Assembly: GCA_001858525.1 (NCBI GenBank)
Contig: LAPX01000004.1
Location: 186,001 to 250,000, forward strand
Direction of reading: 5' to 3'
Length of the DNA stretch: 64,000 nt
DNA from: Vampirovibrio chlorellavorus
GTDB lineage: Bacteria; Cyanobacteriota; Vampirovibrionia; Vampirovibrionales; Vampirovibrionaceae
Shown: in pieces, positions 27,259-36,272 of the stretch
How the letters are laid out: each line of letters starts with the position of its first letter
Position numbering within the stretch: the stretch's first letter is position 1
The notes under the pieces: generated by a model
The model's database searches: none
Seen by the model: the letters and a program-made list of their open reading frames with translations, nothing else
What the model was told of the DNA's origin: nothing
Program-made: the position numbers and the translations under genes

Positions 27259-29190
27259 TTAGGCTGAGACGCCTGCTTCCGCTGGAGCGGCGTTTTCGGC
27301 ATCTGCCAGCGCCTGCACCTGTTTTTGGCGACTCATTAAAATTTGCAGTACAGAAATATCAGCCGGGGTTAAACCGGGAATGCGGGAAGCCTGACCCAAG
27401 TCCGCCGGTTTCATACGGCTCAATTTCTCACGGGCTTCGTTGGATAACTGCTTGATGCTCAAATAATCCATATCCAAAGGCAATTTGACTTTATGCGCTT
27501 CCGACAAATGCTGAATATTGCGGTTTTGCCGCTGCAAATAACCTTCGTACTTAATTTCTGTTTCCACAAATTCTAAAACATCCGGTGCCACCCGCGCACA
27601 GCCGGGCTCCACCTGTTTCAAAACCTCATAGGTCACCGATGGACGACGTAAAAGCTGGAACAGAGTCGTTTTTTCACGAATCACTTCCCCACATTGGGCT
27701 TCCAATATGGCATTTACACCTTCTACCGGATCCAGCTTGACGGTTTTAAGGCGCTCTTGCTCAACGGCAATGGCTTCATTCTTCTTCTGATAGACGTCCC
27801 AACGCTGGGCATCCACCAAACCAATTTCGCGACCCAACGGCGTCAAACGCTGATCGGCATTATCCTGACGCAGCAACAAGCGGTACTCACTGCGGGAGGT
27901 CAGCATGCGGTAAGGCTCATGGATTTCCTTAGTCACCAAGTCATCAACCAAGGTACCGATGTAAGAAGACTCCCGGGTGAAGACCAAGGCTTCCTGCTCG
28001 CCACAGAAGCGGGCGGCGTTAATACCAGCGACCAAGCCTTGGGCCGCCGCCTCTTCATAGCCACTGGTGCCATTAATTTGCCCGGCTAAAAACAAACCCG
28101 GCGCCACTTTGGTCATTAGGGAGGGCAACAACTGGTACGCCGGAAAATAATCGTACTCTACCGCGCAGGCAGGCCGCAAAATTTCAGCCTTCTCCAAACC
28201 CGGTAGGGAGTGCACCATCTCCACCTGGATTTCATAGGGCAAGCAAGTAGAAAACCCTTGCAGATACATTTCATAGGTATCCCGGCCTTCCGGCTCAATG
28301 AAAAGATGGTGACTGTCTTTATCCCGAAAACGCTGAACTTTATCCTCGATGGAGGGACAATATCGAGGCCCCGCCCCCTGTAGCAAGCCCGAATACATGG
28401 GCGAGCGATGCAAATTTTCATCAATGAGGGCATGGGTGGCTTCATTGGTGCGGGTTAAGTAGCAAGGCATTTGCTCCCGCACGGGCCGATTGGGCAAAAA
28501 GGAGAAGAATTTGAGCTCCGCATCTCCCGGATGCACTTCCAGCCCGGTAAAATCAATGGTGCGACCATCCAGACGCGGGGGAGTCCCCGTCTTCAGGCGG
28601 CCAGTCTTTAACCCCAAATCGGCCAAACACCCGGTAATACCATAAGAACCCGATTCTCCAGGGCGGCCACCGCCCATACTTTTTTCACCCACCCACAGCT
28701 TCCCATTGAGGAAGGTGCCAGTGGTAATAACCAGAGCTTTGGCCTGATAGACAATGCCCAGATTGTCTTCCACCGCGTTAAAACTGTTATCGATTGGATT
28801 GACGTGCAATTTGGTGATCATGGTCTGGCGCAACTTGAGATTGGGCTCAGATTCCACCAGTTTACGGGTAAAGGCACGATACTCAGCCTTATCGGACTGG
28901 GCCCGCAACGCACGAACCGCTGGCCCCTTGCTGGCATTCAGCGTTTTCAGTTGCAAATAAGTGGCATCGGCGCAAATGCCCATAACCCCACCCAATGCGT
29001 CAATTTCCTTCACCAACTGACTTTTGGCAGGGCCGCCAATGGCTGGATTGCAGCTCATTTGGCCAATGGTATCCAGATTCATGGTCATCAGCAGGGTTTT
29101 ACACCCCAGACGGGCAGCCGCCATGGCAGCTTCAATGCCGGCGTGTCCAGCGCCAATTACGATGACATCTGCTTTTTCGATAATGCTCAT
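27259..29190 (-). CDS. mnmG: tRNA uridine-34 5-carboxymethylaminomethyl synthesis enzyme MnmG (GidA)
   Basis: 643 residues, FAD-dependent partner of MnmE that modifies the wobble uridine of several tRNAs. The dinucleotide-binding motif VIGAGHAGIEAA is at residues 11-22. The GidA signatures MSCNPAIGGPAKSQLVKEIDALGG (core CNPAIGG), GTFLNGKLWVG, MGGGRPGE, RLKTGTPPRLDG and GYEEAAAQGLVAGINAAR are all present. The C-terminal helical domain ends KLSRMKPADLGQASRIPGLTPADIS in pattern. Length is normal. Confidence 0.97.
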   Translation of the reverse strand: MSIIEKADVIVIGAGHAGIEAAMAAARLGCKTLLMTMNLDTIGQMSCNPAIGGPAKSQLVKEIDALGGVMGICADATYLQLKTLNASKGPAVRALRAQSDKAEYRAFTRKLVESEPNLKLRQTMITKLHVNPIDNSFNAVEDNLGIVYQAKALVITTGTFLNGKLWVGEKSMGGGRPGESGSYGITGCLADLGLKTGRLKTGTPPRLDGRTIDFTGLEVHPGDAELKFFSFLPNRPVREQMPCYLTRTNEATHALIDENLHRSPMYSGLLQGAGPRYCPSIEDKVQRFRDKDSHHLFIEPEGRDTYEMYLQGFSTCLPYEIQVEMVHSLPGLEKAEILRPACAVEYDYFPAYQLLPSLMTKVAPGLFLAGQINGTSGYEEAAAQGLVAGINAARFCGEQEALVFTRESSYIGTLVDDLVTKEIHEPYRMLTSRSEYRLLLRQDNADQRLTPLGREIGLVDAQRWDVYQKKNEAIAVEQERLKTVKLDPVEGVNAILEAQCGEVIREKTTLFQLLRRPSVTYEVLKQVEPGCARVAPDVLEFVETEIKYEGYLQRQNRNIQHLSEAHKVKLPLDMDYLSIKQLSNEAREKLSRMKPADLGQASRIPGLTPADISVLQILMSRQKQVQALADAENAAPAEAGVSA

Positions 29191-29306
29191 AGTGTCGTAT
29201 TGTAGGTTAAAAAGTAAGATCCAGCCAATAGTTTTCTCTCATCTTAAAGGTCACTGGCGCTTCAAAATTGCCCGCAGTGCTTCAAAACCTTCAAAAATAA
29301 AATCCA

Positions 29307-30902
29307 CTAACCAGCCTTACTTTGAGCCCCTTTTTGCAGTCGATACAGCTTATCAATGGAGCGGTACTGCAGGGCCTCGGCAATATGAGAAGCTTTGACC
29401 AGTTCAGATTGCTCCAAATCGGCAATGGTTCTGGCCATGCGCAAAATCCGATCAAAGGTGCGGGCACTCAGGTGCATTTTCTGGATGGCCTTTTGCATTA
29501 ACCCTTGACCGGCCGCATCCAGCAGGCAGGCGTTTTTAATTTGCAGCGGGGTCATTTCAGCGTTACACAAAATGCCTTGCCCTTCAAAGCGCAAAGCCTG
29601 CCGTTGCCGAGCCTGAATCACCCGTTCTCGCACCTCCGCACTGGAGGCACCCGGCTCCTGATTAACCTGTTGATTGAGCAATTCACTCTCATTCAGGCGT
29701 GGCACTTCCAGGTGAATATCAATGCGATCCAGCAAAGGGCCGGATAGTTTTTGCAGATATCGGGCTACTTGCATCTCGCTACAGGTACACTGCTTCACAC
29801 TATCGCCCGCATAACCGCAAGGACAGGGATTCAGCGCCGCCAACAGCATAAACTTGGCCGGATAAGTAATGTTTTGATGGGCCCGACTGATGGTCACCAC
29901 CCCATCTTCCAGGGGCTGGCGCATCACCTCCAGCACATTGCGGGGAAACTCCACAAATTCATCCAGAAACAAAACCCCTCGATGGGCCAGGGTAATCTCG
30001 CCCGGACGGGGATGACTGCCGCCGCCGGTAATACCGGCCTTGGAGGCCGAATGATGAGGCGCCCGAAAGGGTCGCTGGCGCATAAGGCTCTGTTGAGCGC
30101 TGCCCGGCTCCTGAGCCAGCAAACCAGCCACGCTGTAAATGCGGCTGACTTCTAACACCTCCCCAAAAGATAAGGGCGGCAAAATACCGGCAAAGGCTTT
30201 GGCCAACATGGATTTTCCACTACCCGGCGGCCCCAGCATCATCATGTTATGCCCGCCAGCGGCAGCAATCTCCAGAGCCCGTTTGGCTACAGCCTGCCCC
30301 TTGATATGGGCAAAATCGACCGAGGGAACCGATAGTTCCGTGGCCGAGGCAATCAAGGCCGCCCGATCCACCGGCCTTAAAAAGCTGGGCGGATGCAAGA
30401 ACAGCACCGGTAGTTCATTCAAATGTTTAAGCCCATACACCTCCAACCCCTCTACCAAAGAGGCTTCCAGCACATTTTCATCCGGCACAATCAGCGCCGT
30501 ATATCCTTCCTGCTTGGCCATTAAAGCCATGGAAAGCACCCCATTCACCCGCCGCAAGGAGCCCTCCAGAGAAACTTCCCCGATAAAGCAGGCCTTTTCT
30601 AAAAATGGCGTGGGGGCCAAATACTCAGCGGCCAGCAGAATGCCCACACACAATGGCAAATCAAAGCCGGTGCCCTCCTTGCGCAATGCGGCCGGTGCCA
30701 AGTTGATCACCACTTTTTTTAATGGAAAAGCAAACCCACTGTTTTTAATGGCCGCCTTAATCCGCTCCTTGGACTCGTTCACCCCGGTATCCGGCAGACC
30801 CACAATGGTTAAACCCGGAAGCCCGGCGCTCAAATCAACCTCTACCACCACGGGATGGGCATCCAGACCCGTCAGGGAACCCGTATAAACCGTTGCAATC
30901 AT
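29307..30902 (-). CDS. comM: ComM/YifB family Mg-chelatase-like AAA+ ATPase
   Basis: 531 residues from the start MIATVYTGSL, which has GGAG five bases upstream; an in-frame codon 15 residues earlier lacks one. The N-terminal Lon-like domain has VDLSAGLPGLTIVGLPDTGV. The AAA+ core follows with GPPGSGKS at residues 224-231, Walker B VLFLDEFVEFPR, and LLAALNPCPCGYAGD. The Cys-rich loop CPCG...CTC is typical. ComM is a hexameric helicase aiding integration of foreign DNA during natural transformation. Here that fits with Tad pili, but no com gene is in view. Confidence 0.93.
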   Translation of the reverse strand: MIATVYTGSLTGLDAHPVVVEVDLSAGLPGLTIVGLPDTGVNESKERIKAAIKNSGFAFPLKKVVINLAPAALRKEGTGFDLPLCVGILLAAEYLAPTPFLEKACFIGEVSLEGSLRRVNGVLSMALMAKQEGYTALIVPDENVLEASLVEGLEVYGLKHLNELPVLFLHPPSFLRPVDRAALIASATELSVPSVDFAHIKGQAVAKRALEIAAAGGHNMMMLGPPGSGKSMLAKAFAGILPPLSFGEVLEVSRIYSVAGLLAQEPGSAQQSLMRQRPFRAPHHSASKAGITGGGSHPRPGEITLAHRGVLFLDEFVEFPRNVLEVMRQPLEDGVVTISRAHQNITYPAKFMLLAALNPCPCGYAGDSVKQCTCSEMQVARYLQKLSGPLLDRIDIHLEVPRLNESELLNQQVNQEPGASSAEVRERVIQARQRQALRFEGQGILCNAEMTPLQIKNACLLDAAGQGLMQKAIQKMHLSARTFDRILRMARTIADLEQSELVKASHIAEALQYRSIDKLYRLQKGAQSKAG

Positions 30903-31118
30903 GAAGGCTCCGTTTCCACCAGCGCAAGACAAATCGTACCTCTGCATTGTGTAAAAAGCGCATCAGAAGCCAAATGGTTAAATGTTCGGTTTTAGGACAA
31001 ATCAACCGGAGCGCACTCCGTTCCGGCAAGGTAAGTTACAATATATTGTGCATCATTGGTTGCTGGTGAAATCGTCAGATTTTGAGACACCATTCGGAGA
31101 GAGGTTAGGAGAACCACA

Positions 31119-32174
31119 TTGAACACCCAGATCACTTCACGCCAAGTCGCATTGGGCTTGCTGACTTTTTCGTTATTAGCCCTGGTGGTGGGCATTTTCA
31201 ACTCTGCCCGAATCGTGCAGGAGTCCGCCAAGGCCAAACAGGATATCAGTGGCAGCAACGTCTCCGCAATATTCAACAAAAAGCCCCATCTGGCACTTTT
31301 AGAACTCAGCGGCCCTATTACGATGGACGCCGGTAACGACGGTGGCTTCCTGCCCAGTGAATCCAACGCGGTCTCCGTGCGCAAGGGTCTGGATGACGCC
31401 GCCAAGGACGATAGTATTAAAGGCGTGTTGCTGCGGATTAATTCGCCGGGCGGCACGGTGGGTATGAGTCAGGAGCTGAACGCCGCTGTAAAACGGGTCA
31501 GCAAAAAGAAACCAGTGGTGGTTAGTATGGGCGACCTGGCAGCCAGTGGCGGCTACTACACGGCCTGCGCCGCCGATATGATCGTGACTAATCCGGGCAC
31601 CCTGACCGCCTCCATCGGGGTGATTATCAGTACCATCGAACTCAGCGACCTGCTGAACAACAAATTGGGTGTACACGCGGTTACCGTGAAAAGCGGCAAA
31701 TTTAAAGATATTCTCTCCCCGTATCGCAAACCCCGCCCTGATGAGATCAACTTGATTCAGAACGTGATCAACGACAGTTACCACGATTTCCTGAACACGG
31801 TCATTGAAGGCCGCACCCGCTTCATCACAGATGGCGCTAAAAAGATTGCCTTGGCCGCCAAAATAAAAGCGGTGGCAGACGGTCGGGTGGTCACCGGACG
31901 GCAGGCCATTGAAGCCGGTCTGGCTGACAAGCTGGGCGACTGGGATTTGGCCTACACCGAGCTGGATCGACTGGCTAAGGAAAAGTTTCTCCTGAAAGGC
32001 AAAGAGCGCCTGCCGCTGGAAAACGAGAGCGAAAACTTTCACCTGCTGGAGTTCTTAGGAATTAAATCCGAAGGGATGCTCTCCCCGGGTGCTCAGGAGC
32101 CAGCCGCTATGGCCTTAAAAATGCTGCCTGTGAGCATGCGCTACAACAACCAGCCCCTTTGGATCATGGAGTAG
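31119..32174 (+). CDS. sppA: signal peptide peptidase SppA, short form
   Basis: 351 residues, TTG start with AGGAG 8 bases upstream. One N-terminal transmembrane helix (residues 10-28) anchors it. The S49 domain has LLRINSPGGTVGMSQEL, the nucleophile Ser143 in LAASGGYYTACAAD, NPGTLTASIGVI, and Lys191 in TVKSGKFKDILSP as the likely general base. It degrades signal peptides left in the inner membrane after export. It is divergent from comM across a 216-base gap containing a small GGAG-CGCA-CTCC hairpin. Confidence 0.93.
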   Translation: MNTQITSRQVALGLLTFSLLALVVGIFNSARIVQESAKAKQDISGSNVSAIFNKKPHLALLELSGPITMDAGNDGGFLPSESNAVSVRKGLDDAAKDDSIKGVLLRINSPGGTVGMSQELNAAVKRVSKKKPVVVSMGDLAASGGYYTACAADMIVTNPGTLTASIGVIISTIELSDLLNNKLGVHAVTVKSGKFKDILSPYRKPRPDEINLIQNVINDSYHDFLNTVIEGRTRFITDGAKKIALAAKIKAVADGRVVTGRQAIEAGLADKLGDWDLAYTELDRLAKEKFLLKGKERLPLENESENFHLLEFLGIKSEGMLSPGAQEPAAMALKMLPVSMRYNNQPLWIME

Positions 32175-32183
32175 TTAAAAGCC

Positions 32184-32792
32184 ATGAGCACGACAACACC
32201 TGATATTACTTTTTCAGACGGGCTAGAGACACTGTATAATAGCCTGTTTCACCCCGTAGCAACTTTTAAAACAGTAGCAGAATCTGAATCCTTGCCCAGC
32301 CGGGTTTACGTTCAGGCTCTAAGCGCTGTGATTCTAATTTCAGCCCTGGCCCCGGCCATTCAGCTTGCCAACCAAGGGGGAAACGCTGGCAATTTAAGCT
32401 GGGCGATTCCGATCAGCGCTATTGCGGGCGTATTTGCCTGGGCTTTTACCGGATTGTGCACCGGTTTGCTGGCCTTCGCCTTTACCGGAAAAGCACGCAT
32501 TGGGCACTTCCTCACACTATCGGGTCTGGCCACGCTTCCCTGGTTATTATTAGGCCCCATTAGCCTGGTGAAATTCGGACTCGGCCCTGTGGGTGCCGGT
32601 CTTGCCATACTGTGCGCTCTTGTCATCTGGCTTTGGACTGTCTATTTATTTGGCATGGCCCTAATGATGACTTATCGCATGACCGTCGAACGCATGCTAA
32701 TTGTCCTCGCCACACCCTTTGTCACCCAGCTTTTTTTACTGGGCTGGATTTTAGGCTTTGTGGATAATATCCGACTGCTAAGCCCGTCCTAA
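32184..32792 (+). CDS. Yip1-family multi-pass membrane protein
   Basis: 202 residues. The amphipathic N-terminus with LYNSLFHPVATFKTVAE is the usual opening of bacterial Yip1 (PF04893) proteins. Five hydrophobic segments follow, including a Gly/Pro-rich pair around LTLSGLATLPWLLLGPISLV. No catalytic motif. It lies 9 bases after sppA, so a shared transcript and a membrane quality-control context are likely. Role unknown. Confidence 0.75.
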   Translation: MSTTTPDITFSDGLETLYNSLFHPVATFKTVAESESLPSRVYVQALSAVILISALAPAIQLANQGGNAGNLSWAIPISAIAGVFAWAFTGLCTGLLAFAFTGKARIGHFLTLSGLATLPWLLLGPISLVKFGLGPVGAGLAILCALVIWLWTVYLFGMALMMTYRMTVERMLIVLATPFVTQLFLLGWILGFVDNIRLLSPS

Positions 32793-32817
32793 AGCTGGAA
32801 AAAATAGGGGTCAGCGT

Positions 32818-33270
32818 TTAATCGTCCGTCAGCCGGAACAAGCAACGGGTGCAATTGGCCTTGATCACCACCAAGGGCCGATCTTGCAAATCGCGACGCT
32901 CAAACAACCTTGCTGCCAGTGGCGCCCCGCAACTGGGACATAAATGGGGCGCATCCGGGTCTTCCATAATGGCCTCCCGCAGCTCAATGCCTTTGCGCCG
33001 AAGCAGCGGTACTTCCGCATCGTTGAACTCGGGCGCTGTCTCCACTTCTTGAATTTGAGAGGGACGCACATGCAACACCCGTGCAATGCGCTGACGGACC
33101 GCTGGCGCCAGAAACAGCTCTATGCCCCCTTCAATGTCCTCAATCATACTGACCGGCACCTGAGCCTTAATCGCCAGCAAATCGGGGGTCATATAGCGCT
33201 TTTCCCGCAGGAAACGCACTCGTTCGGCTAAAGTAGACGGCAAAGAGGAGGGAGGAAGACCACGAGACAT
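32818..33270 (-). CDS. HTH domain protein with C-terminal zinc ribbon
   Basis: 150 residues from the ATG that has AAAGG at 9-10 bases; a GTG three codons earlier is too close to it. Residues 12-70 form an XRE-like helix-turn-helix (TLAERVRFLREKRYMTPDLLAIKAQVPVSMIEDIEGG in pattern), giving way to a linker. The C-terminal zinc ribbon has CPSCGAPL and CTRC. DNA binding with a metal-stabilised tail is likely, so it may be a regulator. It follows the large acidic protein gene by 46 bases on the same strand. Confidence 0.72.
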   Translation of the reverse strand: MSRGLPPSSLPSTLAERVRFLREKRYMTPDLLAIKAQVPVSMIEDIEGGIELFLAPAVRQRIARVLHVRPSQIQEVETAPEFNDAEVPLLRRKGIELREAIMEDPDAPHLCPSCGAPLAARLFERRDLQDRPLVVIKANCTRCLFRLTDD

Positions 33271-33316
33271 TTCACACACCTTTCAGGCAGGCAACAGCGC
33301 ACATCAGCCAGAGGCG

Positions 33317-36091
33317 TTAGCCAAGATCCGTGTGCAAGGTAATTTTATCCTGAAACGTGGATATAATGCCACGCCATGTCCCAACCTGAGTCACGAACAT
33401 ACCCTGACTATCCGCATGTGCCTCGGCCACAGCCGTAAAAGTATTCTGATAGGCCAGTGGGTTGTGGTCAAACAATTTCAGCACGGCAATTTGGGGTTGC
33501 TGCAAGCCCACTTGCCCCATCAGGGCATACATGCCATTGCTACTGACCACCAGTAATCGTCTATCGCCAAACAGCGGACAGACCGCTAAAATCTGGATGT
33601 CTGACAATAAAAACTCGTCCGGAGGCGCTACCTGTGAGGGCTGAATGGCAGACATGGTCACATCAGAGGACGTATCGTGCCACTGAGCCTCCAAGGGACC
33701 GCTGTATTCTGGCAATGGAGGATGTTCCTCAGGCACCTGTGCTTCCTCAACGGGCAAGGGGGCAGGCATGATGGGAATCGGAGGAAGTGCAACCTGCTGA
33801 AACGGAGAGACTGCTTCTGTTGGCAGTTGCTCTACAGGACTCTGAAAAGCTTCCTCTTCCGCAAATAACTGAGAATCACTCGAATTACCAGCGGCTTGTG
33901 TCAGAGAAAACACTTCGGGCAACTCGGGAGTCTCGAACACTGACTCCACTTCAAACTCAAAAGACGTCGGTGGCACTTCGGGCAAACCAGGAGTCTCGGC
34001 CACTGGCTCCACAGCAAAATCCAAAGTCGTGGGGGGCGCTTCGGGCAAACCGGGAGCCTCGAACGCTGGCTCTAGTGTTAGCGATACGCCTGCTTCCGTG
34101 GGATCCACAGGCACCAACTCACCAAACTCGTTCAACGTAAATTCTGTGGCGTAAAAATCCTGATCACTCAGCTCCAACAAAGTCGGCTCACCAACGGCAT
34201 CAACGTCTGAAAGCTCTGGCAAAGGGACCGTATATGCCTCATCACTCTGGCCCAAGGCAGCTTCTGGCATTTCCCAAGACTGGAACGCCAAACTGGCATC
34301 CTCCCCCGAAAATCCCTGATCAGAGACCGCCATATCTGCATTCGCCTCACCGGGCCATAAAATCCCAGCGTCATCCATAGAGACCGCCGAGGACTCAAGC
34401 ATCCCTTGAGGAGCTTCCAGGGCGGCAGATTCCGTCGATAACGGTGTGAATGGATCAAAATCCAAACCATCCGGCTCCACCAGAGACGGCCCCATTAAAG
34501 TTTCAGGTGTCTGCTGGCCTGAAGGCCAAATGTCTACAGACTGTTGGGATTGGGCTTCCAGGTCAGACACTGGCAATTCAAACGCACTATCGGAAGGCTC
34601 AAACTGGTTGAAGCCCGCCCCAAGCGGCTCTGCCGATGCCGTCAACGGGACAGTAAACGGATCAAAATCCAGAGCCTCTGGACCCAATGGATCAAACGAG
34701 GTTAACGGGACTTCTGAAGGTACGCCTTCCAAAGGTATTTCCGGCGCTTCAAAACCTGTTGAAGAGGACTCAAAGCCGCTGTTTGAAAAGTCAAAACCAG
34801 TCAGGTCTGTGTGGGTGGAGCTGGGTCCCTCCAGACCAAAGTTCTCTGGGCTACTCAGCGACGGTGTTGCAGACGAGTCAAACGTTCCAAAAGCCTCCAA
34901 GGGGTCATCGACCAGCCAAGAGTCACCCGCAGACGGGGCAGCACCTGAGGGCTGAGATGGCGGCAAATGAGTCTGTAACATTTCCGCGGCGTACGCGGTC
35001 ATATCACTCACTTCGGAGACATCGCTTTGAACACTGGGGCCCAATTCCAAAGGAGGCTCTATCAAAGCCGCATTATCGAGGGACAGTGTCTGAGCAGTGA
35101 ACGGATCAATCCCTTCTGACGGGTAGGCATCCGGCTGCCAGTCCAAGGGAGCGCTCACCGTATCCGGAAAAAGAAACTGAGCCGCTTCTTCAAAAGCATG
35201 CTGACCTTCGACCAGGTCATCGTAGCCGGGGGCAAAGGGATCTTCCGGATAGAGTTTCTCGTGTACCGAATCCAGAAAGGCACCCGAAGCCATCGGCACC
35301 TGCTCACCCGGCAGAGTGGCTCCCGAATCGAACTGTTCCCAGAGCGCCTCAGGCGATGGAGATACCTGAGCATTGGTGGGATTATCGGGCAATTGCTCCC
35401 AAGGCATTAAATCACCCATGCCAGAATCCAGCGACGCTTCCAAAACCCCTTCAGACGGCATAGCCCAGTCCGACTGGGACTCTATAGCCGAGGAAGGTGG
35501 GTAAGCCATTTCCGCATCACCGGGGGGCGCTTCGCTCGCCCAGGACTGTGTCTCCAGTCCACTATTCCAGGTATTAAACTCGGTATTCAACTCAGCATTC
35601 ATCGCTGGTTCGGCAGGCAATTCCCACCCCAAGTTTTCTGTGGAATCGGACAAAGGCTCTGTTAACGGGTTGGGGGTGTAGTTTTCAAAGGTTTCTCCCA
35701 GATAAGATGACCCTGTGCCAGAAGGCATAGGCTGCTCCAGCAAGGGAGCGTCCCCTTCAGCACTGGGGGCAGCGGCAGACAATTCCGCATCGTTCAACAA
35801 TTCCGGCATGGGCTGAGCCTCAAAGCCAGGGTCTGACGCCTCAAACTGGGGGGCCCAGCCGCTGGTCTCAAAAGGCTGCACGGGCGGCATGACCTCAGGC
35901 GCCAGTGAGGATTGCGGGTAAGCGTAATTGGGCGGGGTGGGAATTCTCCCAAAGCCAAAGTCAATGGGCTGTGCGTTCGGATTCAAGCCCGGCGCAAACA
36001 AACTGGGACCATCCATTGGGTCCCGGTGGGCAGCAGATGGGTGGTTGGGGTCTAGGGGCGTATCATTCGACTTATTTTTTTTGAAAAACAT
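33317..36091 (-). CDS. very large acidic low-complexity protein with a small folded C-terminal domain
   Basis: 924 residues from MFFKKNKSNDTP. About 800 residues are Pro/Ser/Glu/Ala/Phe-rich and strongly acidic, with degenerate repeats such as LDFDPFT (three forms), PGLPEAPPT/PGLPEVPPT/PELPEVF and FETSGW-like motifs. The last 100 residues look folded: SDIQILAVCPLFGDRRLLVVSSNGMYALMG (in part) followed by beta-rich segments. No signal peptide or membrane helix. Such a tail-tethered disordered chain may act as a scaffold or adhesion linker, but no function can be assigned. The short basic start is the only positively charged part. The family is unrecognised. Confidence 0.75.
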   Translation of the reverse strand: MFFKKNKSNDTPLDPNHPSAAHRDPMDGPSLFAPGLNPNAQPIDFGFGRIPTPPNYAYPQSSLAPEVMPPVQPFETSGWAPQFEASDPGFEAQPMPELLNDAELSAAAPSAEGDAPLLEQPMPSGTGSSYLGETFENYTPNPLTEPLSDSTENLGWELPAEPAMNAELNTEFNTWNSGLETQSWASEAPPGDAEMAYPPSSAIESQSDWAMPSEGVLEASLDSGMGDLMPWEQLPDNPTNAQVSPSPEALWEQFDSGATLPGEQVPMASGAFLDSVHEKLYPEDPFAPGYDDLVEGQHAFEEAAQFLFPDTVSAPLDWQPDAYPSEGIDPFTAQTLSLDNAALIEPPLELGPSVQSDVSEVSDMTAYAAEMLQTHLPPSQPSGAAPSAGDSWLVDDPLEAFGTFDSSATPSLSSPENFGLEGPSSTHTDLTGFDFSNSGFESSSTGFEAPEIPLEGVPSEVPLTSFDPLGPEALDFDPFTVPLTASAEPLGAGFNQFEPSDSAFELPVSDLEAQSQQSVDIWPSGQQTPETLMGPSLVEPDGLDFDPFTPLSTESAALEAPQGMLESSAVSMDDAGILWPGEANADMAVSDQGFSGEDASLAFQSWEMPEAALGQSDEAYTVPLPELSDVDAVGEPTLLELSDQDFYATEFTLNEFGELVPVDPTEAGVSLTLEPAFEAPGLPEAPPTTLDFAVEPVAETPGLPEVPPTSFEFEVESVFETPELPEVFSLTQAAGNSSDSQLFAEEEAFQSPVEQLPTEAVSPFQQVALPPIPIMPAPLPVEEAQVPEEHPPLPEYSGPLEAQWHDTSSDVTMSAIQPSQVAPPDEFLLSDIQILAVCPLFGDRRLLVVSSNGMYALMGQVGLQQPQIAVLKLFDHNPLAYQNTFTAVAEAHADSQGMFVTQVGTWRGIISTFQDKITLHTDLG

Positions 36092-36143
36092 ACTGGGCTC
36101 TAAATCCTTTGGAGGGCTCAATCCCCTCAAACTCTTAATTATT

Positions 36144-36173
36144 ATAATACGCAGCAGGCCGTTTCATTTTCAA
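36144..36173 (-). promoter_or_regulatory. promoter of the large acidic protein gene
   Basis: On the minus strand TTGAAA (36173-36168) and TATTAT (36149-36144) are 18 bases apart. They lie about 55 bases before the ATG at 36091, inside an AT-rich stretch of the divergent gap. Confidence 0.5.
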
Positions 36174-36272
36174 AAGGCCTTTTATACCGACAAAGCCCCT
36201 CTGTTTCCCGTAGAATATCATCGATAACGCACCTTTTACCATTAATCCGAATTAATCAGAGTAACCCAGCCC

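Noticed and set aside
26847-27455. 202-codon plus-strand open frame across fliJ and mnmG
   Set aside because: Antisense to two confident genes, with no recognisable domain or ribosome site.
31038-31049. 12-bp palindrome ACAATATATTGT upstream of sppA
   Set aside because: Palindromes of this length are expected several times in a window of this size; no second signal supports an operator.
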